The notes under the pieces: model-generated | Databases searched by the model: none | What the model was told of the DNA's origin: nothing | The model's input: the letters and a program-made list of their open reading frames with translations, nothing else | Made by a program: the position numbers and the translations under genes | Shown: positions 32,810 to 41,723 of the stretch, one piece after another | How positions within the stretch are numbered: the stretch's first letter is position 1 | How the letters are laid out: every line of letters starts with the position of its first letter | Source: Polyangium jinanense | Lineage (GTDB): Bacteria > Myxococcota > Polyangia > Polyangiales > Polyangiaceae | NCBI RefSeq assembly: GCF_028435365.1 | Contig: NZ_JAGTJJ010000077.1 | Span: forward strand, 1 to 46,374 | Length of the DNA stretch: 46,374 bases | Direction of reading: 5' to 3'

Positions 32810-34453
32810 TCATGGCAGGACCTCGATCTTCACTTCGTACGGCCCCGAAATTTCTCCGTACCCTTGCACGTTGACCACGTAGTCCTCGCCTGCGGCCGTG
32901 GAGAACGACACCGTCTCGTCGCCGCTCTCCGACGCCGCGCTGTCGAGCTCCTTGCCCCGCAGGTACACGTAGAGATCCACGTCGCTCGTCGCGCTCGAGC
33001 TCACCTGCATCGTCCCGCCCGTGCCCTTCACGCGCAGGAATCGGTTTTGCCCGAGCAGCGCCTGATCGAGCCCGCCGATCAGCGTCAACGTCACCGACTC
33101 GTTCGCCGCGACCGGCACGAACACCGGCAGCGCCCCCGGATCCTCGGCCGCGTGCGTCTCGCCCGTGCCCCACGCGTCCGTCACCGGATCGATCCCGAAC
33201 GAGCTGCCCGACCCGTGATGCCCGACCAGCGCGTCGATCGCCGTCGCCGCCTCCGGATGCGCGCTCTTCAGCCCCGCGACGAAGGGGAACAGCGTCGTCA
33301 TCGCCGGCGTCGCCTTCAGATCGCCGATCATCACCGCATACACGCCTTGTAGCTTCAGCTCGACGCCGTCGAACGCCTCGGCGTACCCGTCGTACGCGTC
33401 GAACACCACGTTCTGCACCGTCGTCTCCGAGTACCAGCCGGGCTTCGCGGATGAGCTCGTGTCGTTCTTCTCGATGTCCTCCGAGAACCCGTCCTTCTGC
33501 CCGGGGCCCATCGAGTCCGTGTAGACCGTGTCCGGGTCGAGGATCATCGCCGAGAGCGCGTTGCAGAACCCCTCGCTGAATGCGAGCCGTGGATCGAGCA
33601 CGTCGCCGAACCCGTGCGACCCGCCCCAGCTATCCGAGCGCGTGATGTGCTCCTCGAACGAGTGCCCCCACTCGTGCACCAGCACGTGCGTGTCGAACTC
33701 GTCCGTGTCCACGTTCTCCTTGCCGAGCACGTAGATCTGATCGCCGTCCCAGTGCGACGTCCCGATCTGGCCGGACGAGACGGGCCCGTCCTCGGGCCGA
33801 TTGTCCACGCTCCAGTTGATCTCGAGCTTGGGGAACACCGGCGGCGGCGTCGTCTCGTCGAGGAACCGCCGCGCCGCCGTGTAGGCCGCGTCGAGCACCG
33901 AAAACGGCGCCGCGAGCCGCGGTTTGCCGTACGAAATCCCCGTCCACCCCGTCGTCGCCACCACGTCGAGGGACGTCGGCTCCTCGGCCACGACCTCGGC
34001 GCTCTCCAGCACGTACGTCGCGTCGCTCGCCGTGTTGTCCACGACGAGGATGGAGGGCTCCATCGTCTCGGCGTAGACCCACACCTTCACCTGCGCCGTG
34101 CCTTTCCAGTCGAAGCCATACCGGCCCATCGCGTCGGACGTCGTCTCCGCGAGGAGCGTCTCGTTCGCCGCGTCGAGCAGCGCCACGCGCGCGCCGCGGA
34201 TCGGCTTCTGGTCCACCTTCGTGTAGTCGAGCCCGTCCGCCACGCGGTCGTACGCGACGGTCTCGTACAGAAGCGTCCCCGAAAGCCTTGGATTCTCGGG
34301 CGGCGGCTCGCCCGTCCCGCCGGGCTTCACCGCGGGTTCGTCGCTGCCGCAACCTGAAAAGGGCAACGCGCCCAGCACGAACAGCGCTGCCAACCGAATT
34401 CTCGAACGTGCGGATCCCGCGCCGAACATCCCCCGAAAGTATCGAAGGGTCAT
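32810..34453 (-). CDS. Secreted zinc metalloprotease lipoprotein (gluzincin-like)
   Basis: 547 residues from ATG 34453; ATG 34429 is an alternative. Signal peptide with lipobox (PFSGC), then a transthyretin/CarboxypepD-like region (ARVALLDAANETLLAETTSD, GRYGFDWKG) and a peptidase domain with HExxH (VLVHEWGHSFEEH, near residue 261). About 35 residues later SEGFCNAL supplies a possible third ligand Glu, as in gluzincins. The C-terminal ~100 residues resemble a PPC-type beta domain (SSATSDVDLYVYLRGK, YVVNVQGYGEISGPYEVKI). It probably degrades external proteins, fitting a predatory lifestyle. It forms a two-gene unit with the small lipoprotein downstream. Confidence 0.8.
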   Translation of the reverse strand: MTLRYFRGMFGAGSARSRIRLAALFVLGALPFSGCGSDEPAVKPGGTGEPPPENPRLSGTLLYETVAYDRVADGLDYTKVDQKPIRGARVALLDAANETLLAETTSDAMGRYGFDWKGTAQVKVWVYAETMEPSILVVDNTASDATYVLESAEVVAEEPTSLDVVATTGWTGISYGKPRLAAPFSVLDAAYTAARRFLDETTPPPVFPKLEINWSVDNRPEDGPVSSGQIGTSHWDGDQIYVLGKENVDTDEFDTHVLVHEWGHSFEEHITRSDSWGGSHGFGDVLDPRLAFSEGFCNALSAMILDPDTVYTDSMGPGQKDGFSEDIEKNDTSSSAKPGWYSETTVQNVVFDAYDGYAEAFDGVELKLQGVYAVMIGDLKATPAMTTLFPFVAGLKSAHPEAATAIDALVGHHGSGSSFGIDPVTDAWGTGETHAAEDPGALPVFVPVAANESVTLTLIGGLDQALLGQNRFLRVKGTGGTMQVSSSATSDVDLYVYLRGKELDSAASESGDETVSFSTAAGEDYVVNVQGYGEISGPYEVKIEVLP

Positions 34454-34540
34454 CCGCCCCGTCAACGCCCGGAGTCGCGCGACGTACGCGTCTGTCCCCG
34501 TCGTTTTCGGGCATCTCGATTGCAGAGGCCGCAAGACATC

Positions 34541-35158
34541 ATGCAATCGACGATGCTTCGGCCGTTCCTGCTGTCCCAAGCTGCGCTTTTGCTGCTCCTC
34601 GCCGCCGCGGGTTGTCAGGAACGAGGAGATCACGACGACGCGATGAAAGGCGATGGGGCCTCGCTCGGCGCATCGGATGACTTCGATCGCCGGGACGGAG
34701 GATCCGACGCGGGCGCATGCGACGAACGTCCGAACCTCGAATCCGGCACGGCTGTCGACCCGAACGATCCGTGCGGTACGCTCCTCGGCGAGGGCGAGCC
34801 GCTCGCGCGCGCTGCGTGGGTGAGCGCGCCGGAACCGAACTTCCAGATCTCCCAGGCTGTCGGCGTCACGTGGTTCGCCGAGTATGCGTCCCGCGTGCCC
34901 GTCGAGCCGCGCGACGGCTACGCGCTCGAGCTCGAGCGCTGCGACACCCCGGCGCACAAGGCGACCATCTGCACGACGGCGCCGCTCGTGCTCCCCGCGA
35001 ACGAGTGCGGCACGGGCATCGTCCGCTTCGGCGTCGATCCCACGCAGTACCGGCGCGGGACGAACCTCTACACGTTCACCGTTCGTCTGCGCCGTGGTTG
35101 TGTCGTCGACAGCGTCGACACGTTTTCCCTGACGGTCGATTACAACCCAGGTCCTTAG
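34541..35158 (+). CDS. Cys-containing lipoprotein of unknown function
   Basis: 205 residues from ATG 34541 (TTG 34520 and ATG 34553 are alternatives). The signal peptide ends in a lipobox (AAAGC). An Asp/Gly-rich spacer follows (DDFDRRDGGSDAGACDE), then a beta-rich domain of ~140 residues with several Cys (ELERCDTPAHKATICTTAP, ANECGTGIVRFGV, LRRGCVVDSVDTF). Fibronectin-like folds look similar, but I cannot assign a family. Divergent from the metalloprotease gene across an 87-base promoter region. Confidence 0.7.
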   Translation: MQSTMLRPFLLSQAALLLLLAAAGCQERGDHDDAMKGDGASLGASDDFDRRDGGSDAGACDERPNLESGTAVDPNDPCGTLLGEGEPLARAAWVSAPEPNFQISQAVGVTWFAEYASRVPVEPRDGYALELERCDTPAHKATICTTAPLVLPANECGTGIVRFGVDPTQYRRGTNLYTFTVRLRRGCVVDSVDTFSLTVDYNPGP

Positions 35159-35219
35159 GGGCGGAAAAAAGCGCGGATTCCTCGTGCTGCCCCCCCGACC
35201 TCGGCTAGCATCGCGGCCG

Positions 35220-36632
35220 ATGGACTTCGTCCCGGGGGCGACTATTGGGGGCAAGTACCGTCTCGCGCGCAAGATCGCCGAGGGCGGTATGGGCGAGGTG
35301 TGGATCGGCGCGCAGGTCTCGGGCGCGCTCGTCGCGATCAAGCGCCTTTTGCCGGACGCCGCGCGTGATCCCCACCTCGTCACGCGCTTCCGCCGCGAGG
35401 CGCTCCTCCTCGGCAAGATCGAGAGCGACCACGTCTCGCGCGTCATCGAACAGACGACCGATCCCGAGTTTGGCCTCCTGCTCGTCATGGAGTACGTCGA
35501 GGGCTTGTCCCTCGCGGATCTGCTCGAAAAGCAGGGCACGCTTTCCGTCGAGGAGGTCCTCGACATCGGCGAGGGCGTCGCGCGGGCCATCGCGGACCTG
35601 CACCGCGCCAGCATCATTCATCGCGACGTCAAACCCGAGAACGTCATCCTGCGGCGCCTGCCGAGCGGCGAGCGCCGCGCCGTGCTCATCGATTTCGGCC
35701 TCGCCCGCCTCCTCGATCCGGCCGAGGACCAACGCGGCAAAGAGGAGACGCTCACGGGCATCACCCGCGCCGACATGGCCGTCGGCACCATCCCGTACAT
35801 GGCGCCCGAGCAATTCCTGAACTCGCGCGAAGTCAGCGGTACGGCCGACGTCTACGCGCTCGGCGCGATCCTCTATCGCGCCGCCTCGGGCCGGAATGTC
35901 TTCGGCGAGCAGGACGACCTCGCTTATGCGCGCCAGAAGCTCAGCGACGAAGCCCCGCCCATCGCGCTCACCCGCAAGGACCTCGTGGCCGAGCGCCTCT
36001 CCGCGATCGTCATGCGCGCCGTCAAGCGCAGGCCCGCCGAGCGATACGAGGGCATCGAGCCCATGCTGAAGGACCTCGCCGAGGCCCGCGCGCTCGCGCG
36101 CCCGCAAAGCTCCGACACCGACGCGCCCACGCAGGCGGCGCCCGTCTCCTCGCTCCTCGGCTCGGCCCCCACGCAGCTCCCCTACAACACGTCCGCCGCG
36201 GCTCCGCCTCCTGCCTCCTCGCGCCTCGGCCCTTCGGCCTCGCTGCAGCGCCCGTCCCCTGCGCTCACCGTGCCGATGCCGGCCGTCTCCGACATTCCCG
36301 ACCCGGGCCCACCGGCGGCCCTCCGCCGTCCGTCGCCCGCGTTTGGCGTTCCCGCGGTCGCGCCGCATGCGGCCACGCCGCAGGTGATCATCACGCCGCC
36401 GGCCGTCGCGCCGACCGTCGCCGCGCCGCCGCCCATCGCCCCGCCGCTCGGCCGTCCTCCCGGCGTCAGCTTCGGCGAAATGCCGCATGCCTCGAGGCCC
36501 GCGCCGGCCGTCGTCATCCCGGCCGACGCCGTCCCGCGCCGCGCCGCCTTTGCATTTGGCCTCGTCGCGCTCGGCGTCGGGTTCGTCCTCGGATTCGTCG
36601 CGCACGCGATCGTCGCGGGCGGGGCTCCCTGA
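35220..36632 (+). CDS. Ser/Thr protein kinase with C-terminal membrane anchor
   Basis: 470 residues from ATG 35220; upstream in-frame codons look non-coding. Hanks kinase domain (~10-290) with GGKYRLARKIAEGGMGEV, ALVAIKRLL, HRDVKPEN, DFGLARLL and APEQ, all intact. A long Pro/Ala/Ser-rich linker (~295-440) is followed by one transmembrane helix at the very end (FAFGLVALGVGFVLGFVAHA) with almost nothing beyond it. It therefore has no extracellular sensor and is probably activated by crowding or by other kinases. No substrate can be inferred from neighbours. Confidence 0.9.
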   Translation: MDFVPGATIGGKYRLARKIAEGGMGEVWIGAQVSGALVAIKRLLPDAARDPHLVTRFRREALLLGKIESDHVSRVIEQTTDPEFGLLLVMEYVEGLSLADLLEKQGTLSVEEVLDIGEGVARAIADLHRASIIHRDVKPENVILRRLPSGERRAVLIDFGLARLLDPAEDQRGKEETLTGITRADMAVGTIPYMAPEQFLNSREVSGTADVYALGAILYRAASGRNVFGEQDDLAYARQKLSDEAPPIALTRKDLVAERLSAIVMRAVKRRPAERYEGIEPMLKDLAEARALARPQSSDTDAPTQAAPVSSLLGSAPTQLPYNTSAAAPPPASSRLGPSASLQRPSPALTVPMPAVSDIPDPGPPAALRRPSPAFGVPAVAPHAATPQVIITPPAVAPTVAAPPPIAPPLGRPPGVSFGEMPHASRPAPAVVIPADAVPRRAAFAFGLVALGVGFVLGFVAHAIVAGGAP

Positions 36633-36723
36633 CAAACCCGTTTCCCCCGCGCGGCCCTCGCGGCCGGCCGTAGCCCTCGGGTGGAATGTCGCGGTATCCT
36701 GGAGCGTAACCCGGGTCCCGCCG

Positions 36724-38894
<2,171 letters not shown>

Positions 38895-38898
<4 letters not shown>

Positions 38899-39530
38899 AC
38901 ACCTCGAACCTGCGCCGCGCCGTGGCCTTTGCGCCGCCGTTCCTGCTTCTCTTCGCGTTCTTCTCGCTCGCCGTGGCCGAGGAGGCGCCCGCGCCCGCGG
39001 CTGCGCCCGCGCCCGCCTCCGCTGCCGCTGCCGCGCCCGCGCCCGCCTCCGCGTCCGCCGCTGCGCCTGCGGACCCGAGCGCGCCTTCCCTCGGGGAATG
39101 GTCTCCGCCCGAGACGGCGTCCGAGAAACCCACGGCCGAGGAATGGGAAAAGGCCACGCCGCTCGAGCTCCTCCGGCCTCACGAGTTCTGCACGGCGTCC
39201 GCGGTCCGCGAATGGCTACGTGTCTCGTGTCGGGACCCGCGGGACGAATTCAAGGGTCTCCGCGTCGTCGGCGGCTCCGAGCAGGACGTCTCGATCACCG
39301 ACTTCAAGGTCAAGGGCAAGAGCAAGGACTTCGAGGGCAAGGAGATCGACAAGACCTTCGACGGCCTGCACGTGGTTTTCCCCGTGCGCAAAGGGGATCG
39401 GCGCGTGATGAGCCTCGTGAGCTGGGCTTCCTGCGGCTGGAAGTGCTGGTACATGCGAGAGGACACGTTCGTGACCATCTCCGAGCTCTGGCTGCCCGGC
39501 GAAGAGCGCCCCACGATCGTCCTGCACTGA
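38895..39530 (+). CDS. Exported protein coupled to the diheme lipoprotein
   Basis: 211 residues. A signal peptide (about 1-28, ending AVAEE) is followed by an Ala/Pro-rich low-complexity linker and a ~110-residue domain with four Cys (HEFCTASAV, LRVSCRDPRD, SWASCGWKCWYM) and many strands, unassigned. The ATG overlaps the upstream stop (ATGA). The Cys pairs suggest disulfides or a metal site in the periplasm. A role in assembly or function of the diheme protein is an inference from coupling alone. Confidence 0.7.
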
Positions 39531-39629
39531 ACGCGGTCTTGTCGCAGACCGCCGCGCCGGGGCGCTGCCCCGGGCCCCGCGGGGGCTGTTCGCCCCTCGA
39601 CCCGAACCAGGGCAAGCCCTGGACTCGTG

Positions 39630-39662
39630 TTGGAAGAACTGCGCGGTGCGCAGTTCTTCCAA
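39630..39662. repeat. Hairpin 1 inside the palindromic element
   Basis: Perfect 15-bp stem with a 3-nt loop: the core arm GGAAGAACTGCGC is at 39632-39644 and its complement at 39648-39660, with two more A/T pairs outside. It shares the GAACTGCGC core with hairpin 2. It could also end transcription from the operon before it. Confidence 0.8.
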
Positions 39663-39692
39663 AAGGCCGGTGATGGCCTTGACTTGGCCTGT

Positions 39693-39724
39693 TCGATGAA
39701 CTGCGCGGGAGCGCAGTTCATCGA
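39693..39724. repeat. Hairpin 2 inside the palindromic element
   Basis: Perfect 14-bp stem (39693-39706 with 39711-39724) and a GGGA loop. The inner nine pairs (GAACTGCGC) are identical to those of hairpin 1, while the outer pairs differ yet stay complementary, so the structure itself appears conserved. Confidence 0.8.
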
Positions 39725-39870
39725 CCCCGGGTCCAGCGCTTGCGCTGGTCCAGGTCCAGGGGCGGATAGCCCCTGGTGGGGCCTGGGGCAAAGCCCCAGC
39801 GCGGCGCCTCCCTTCTTCTCCCTCGCGCTCGGCGCAATCGTCCGCCGTCGCCGCAAATGAAGACGAGCTA

Positions 39871-39949
39871 GGACAAAACCCGTCCGATCGCGCTCGCGTT
39901 TTCCCTCCTCTCACTGCCGCGTCTGTGCTTGGTGGGACAATTGCTGTCC
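39871..39949 (+). promoter_or_regulatory. Operator pair, copy A (two GGAC-N7-GTCC sites)
   Basis: Sites at 39871-39885 and 39935-39949, both 15 bases with GGACA on the left and GTCC on the right, start-to-start distance 64. A conserved block with GCATATTCG (39992-40000, possible -10) follows, ~150 bases before the XRE start. Probably bound by the XRE protein itself; the binder is an inference. Confidence 0.55.
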
Positions 39950-40145
39950 TACCCGGATCACGTTTTTCGGTGCGGGTTCGTCCAATGCGGTGCATATTCG
40001 CTCCTGGTCGTACCGAGCCGAGAGCGCGGTGAGCGCGGAGAGGCCGGACGATCGAGAGCTTCACCAGCGATAAAGACCCTTGGAATTCCGGCGAGAAGGA
40101 GGCCGGTCGGCGCGTCCGCGAGGGCGAACCGAGAACCACATCCAC

Positions 40146-40481
40146 ATGCCCCGACGTTCCACTCCCGATGCGTTTGCACTTCAGGTTGGCGCCCGTATCC
40201 GCGAGCTCCGTTACGAGATGAACATGTCCCTCGCGGCGCTTGCCGACGCGAGTGAGCTTTCGAAGGGCCATCTCTCGAGCGTCGAGCATGGCCTCGCCGC
40301 GATCACGATCGGCACGATCGCCCGGCTCGCGCAGGGCTTCGGCGTGCCGCCGATGTACCTGCTCACGTTCGCGGCGGAGGACGAGCGCGCTCACGCGGCC
40401 GAGCTCCTCCGCTACCTGCCCCAGAGCGAGGTGAGGAAGCTGCGCCGCCAGATCCAGGCGCAGGTCGCCGCCCGCAAGTAA
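40146..40481 (+). CDS. XRE-family HTH regulator, copy A
   Basis: 111 residues from ATG 40146. Helix-turn-helix domain at ~12-70 (MSLAALADASELSKGHLSSV and ITIGTIARLAQGFGVPPMYL), followed by a short helical tail that ends RKLRRQIQAQVAARK, probably for dimerisation. Differs from copy B at about 17 of 111 positions. No toxin or enzyme gene lies in the same unit, so it is not an obvious antitoxin. Regulated by the operator pair upstream, and closed by a strong terminator at 40507. Confidence 0.88.
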   Translation: MPRRSTPDAFALQVGARIRELRYEMNMSLAALADASELSKGHLSSVEHGLAAITIGTIARLAQGFGVPPMYLLTFAAEDERAHAAELLRYLPQSEVRKLRRQIQAQVAARK

Positions 40482-40506
40482 TCGCATCCCACAACAAAAC
40501 TACCTG

Positions 40507-40548
40507 GAGAGCGCTGATCGGCGGGTCCGATCGGCGCTCTCGCTTTTT
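40507..40548 (+). terminator. Rho-independent terminator between the two XRE genes
   Basis: 15-bp stem (40507-40521 with 40527-40541, one G-T pair), 5-nt loop, then a run of five T. It separates the two duplicated units transcriptionally. Confidence 0.9.
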
Positions 40549-40568
40549 GTCCACCACGAAAGAAGCTA

Positions 40569-40647
40569 GGACAGTCAATGTCCATCACGCCCGTCGTTTT
40601 CCCTGGCCTCGATACGGGGGCCATGCTGGGTAGGACATTGAAGGTCC
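40569..40647 (+). promoter_or_regulatory. Operator pair, copy B (two GGAC-N7-GTCC sites)
   Basis: Sites at 40569-40583 (perfect GGACA-N5-TGTCC) and 40633-40647, start-to-start distance again 64. Followed by the same TTTTTCG...GCATATTCG block (GCATATTCG at 40689-40697) as copy A. Spacer sequence between the sites is poorly conserved while sites and spacing are kept. Confidence 0.6.
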
Positions 40648-40840
40648 GATCCGCTTTCGGTTTTTCGTGCAGGTTCGTCTGAATGGGTGCATATTCGTTT
40701 TCGTGGTCGCCGCGGTGGTCGCGGGCAGTGCGCGACGCGAGGCGACGAGAGCTTCCGAAAACGACAGACGAACCGTTTTTCCCCGGCGCGAAGGAGGCCG
40801 GTCGGATTGCCCGCGAGGGCGAACCGAGAACCATATCAAA

Positions 40841-41176
40841 ATGCCGCGACGTTCCACCCCCGAGCCGTTTGCCCTCCAGGTCGGTACCCGTATTCGCGCG
40901 CTTCGCAAGGAGCGCAATATGTCCCTCGGCGCCCTCGCCGACGCGAGCGCGCTCTCGAAGGGCCACCTCTCGAGCGTCGAGCACGGCCTCGCCGCGATCA
41001 CGATCGGCACGATCGCGCGCCTCGCGGAGGGCTTCGGCGTGCCTCCGATGTACCTCCTCACGTTCGCCGAGGAGGACGAGCGCGCCAAGACCGCCGAATT
41101 GCTCCGCTACCTCCCGCAGACCGAGGTGCGGAAGCTGCGCCGCCAGATCCAGGCGCAGGTCGCCGCGCGCAAGTAA
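40841..41176 (+). CDS. XRE-family HTH regulator, copy B
   Basis: 111 residues from ATG 40841, the tandem paralogue of copy A. The HTH core (ALSKGHLSSVEHGLAAITIG) is identical in both, so both should recognise the same DNA. Differences cluster at residues 8-35 and in the 75-100 stretch (EEDERAKTAELLRYLPQTE). The frame extends upstream to 40667, but that part is the conserved leader, not protein. Both copies are probably dimeric repressors or co-regulators acting on the shared operators; heterodimers are possible. Confidence 0.88.
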   Translation: MPRRSTPEPFALQVGTRIRALRKERNMSLGALADASALSKGHLSSVEHGLAAITIGTIARLAEGFGVPPMYLLTFAEEDERAKTAELLRYLPQTEVRKLRRQIQAQVAARK

Positions 41177-41281
41177 TCGATTCCTCCGCCCTGGGACGTC
41201 CCTCCCGCTCCCGGGGTGTTCCAGGGCCGCACCACTTCCTTGTCTTTCGATCGGGGGTGCACGGAGACGTGCGCCTCCGGT

Positions 41282-41704
41282 CTACCTTTTGTCTGCGGCG
41301 AGGTGCTTCTCTCGGCACGCGATCAGCCACGCCTTGGCCGATTCGTGATCCTCGAAGAAGGCCGAGACGTTCTTTTGGCCCTGCAACAAATTCGCCGCGC
41401 GCATGAACAGCGCGACGACCACGCGCATCTTGAAGGTCGCGCCCACGTAGGCCGAGTAATACGTGCCCGCCGGCCGCGGCCGTTCGGCGCCCATCTTGCG
41501 CGCGGTGGAGTCGAGCCCGCCGAACGCCTGCATGTCGAAGAGCGCGAGCTGAAATTTGCCTTCGTGCTCATCCATGTCCGGGAGAGCGACGAGGATGCGC
41601 ATGTCGTCCACGGTGATCGGTCCCCGGTAGATGTGTACGGCGATCCCGGGTTCCTCGAAGGTAAGGGTATGCTTTCCGAACTGAATCGGGTCTCGCTGCT
41701 TCAT
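41282..41704 (-). CDS. SpoIIAA-like STAS/SEC14-type protein
   Basis: 140 residues. The pattern MKQRDPIQFGKHTLTFEEPG, HIYRGPITVDDMRILVALPD and the late KNVSAFFEDHESAKAWL match the SpoIIAA-like/STAS-SEC14 family found in many bacteria, with a five-strand/four-helix fold and unknown function. No obvious phosphorylatable DSSG loop, so a classic anti-sigma-factor antagonist role is doubtful. It starts 19 bases after the U32 peptidase stop on the same strand and is probably co-transcribed with it. Confidence 0.7.
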   Translation of the reverse strand: MKQRDPIQFGKHTLTFEEPGIAVHIYRGPITVDDMRILVALPDMDEHEGKFQLALFDMQAFGGLDSTARKMGAERPRPAGTYYSAYVGATFKMRVVVALFMRAANLLQGQKNVSAFFEDHESAKAWLIACREKHLAADKR

Positions 41705-41723
41705 CCCTCGTTCTTGGCCTCCC

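Larger units (their letters stand above)
39548..39807. mobile_element. MITE-like long inverted-repeat element (non-coding)
   Basis: Left arm 39548-39627 and right arm 39722-39807 are imperfect reverse complements of each other over ~80 bases (shared blocks such as GGGCAAGCCCTGG-like and GGGGCAAAGCCCC-like palindromes). Each arm also contains smaller palindromes, and the centre contains two extra hairpins. There is no open frame. It resembles interspersed palindromic elements of GC-rich bacteria. The exact ends and any target-site duplication are not certain. Confidence 0.55.
39857..41176 (+). repeat. Tandem duplication of an XRE regulator unit
   Basis: Two copies, about 39857-40481 and 40557-41176, roughly 697 bases apart. 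The coding regions, the ~145-base leaders (shared stretches before each ATG such as GGAGGCCGGTCGG and GCGAACCGAGAACCA) and the operator pairs are all conserved, so promoter and gene were duplicated together. Confidence 0.85.

Noticed and set aside
41193..41202. GGGACGTCCC palindrome after the second XRE gene as a fifth operator
   Set aside because: The spacing between half-sites differs from the four GGAC-N7-GTCC sites and it has no partner at 64 bp.
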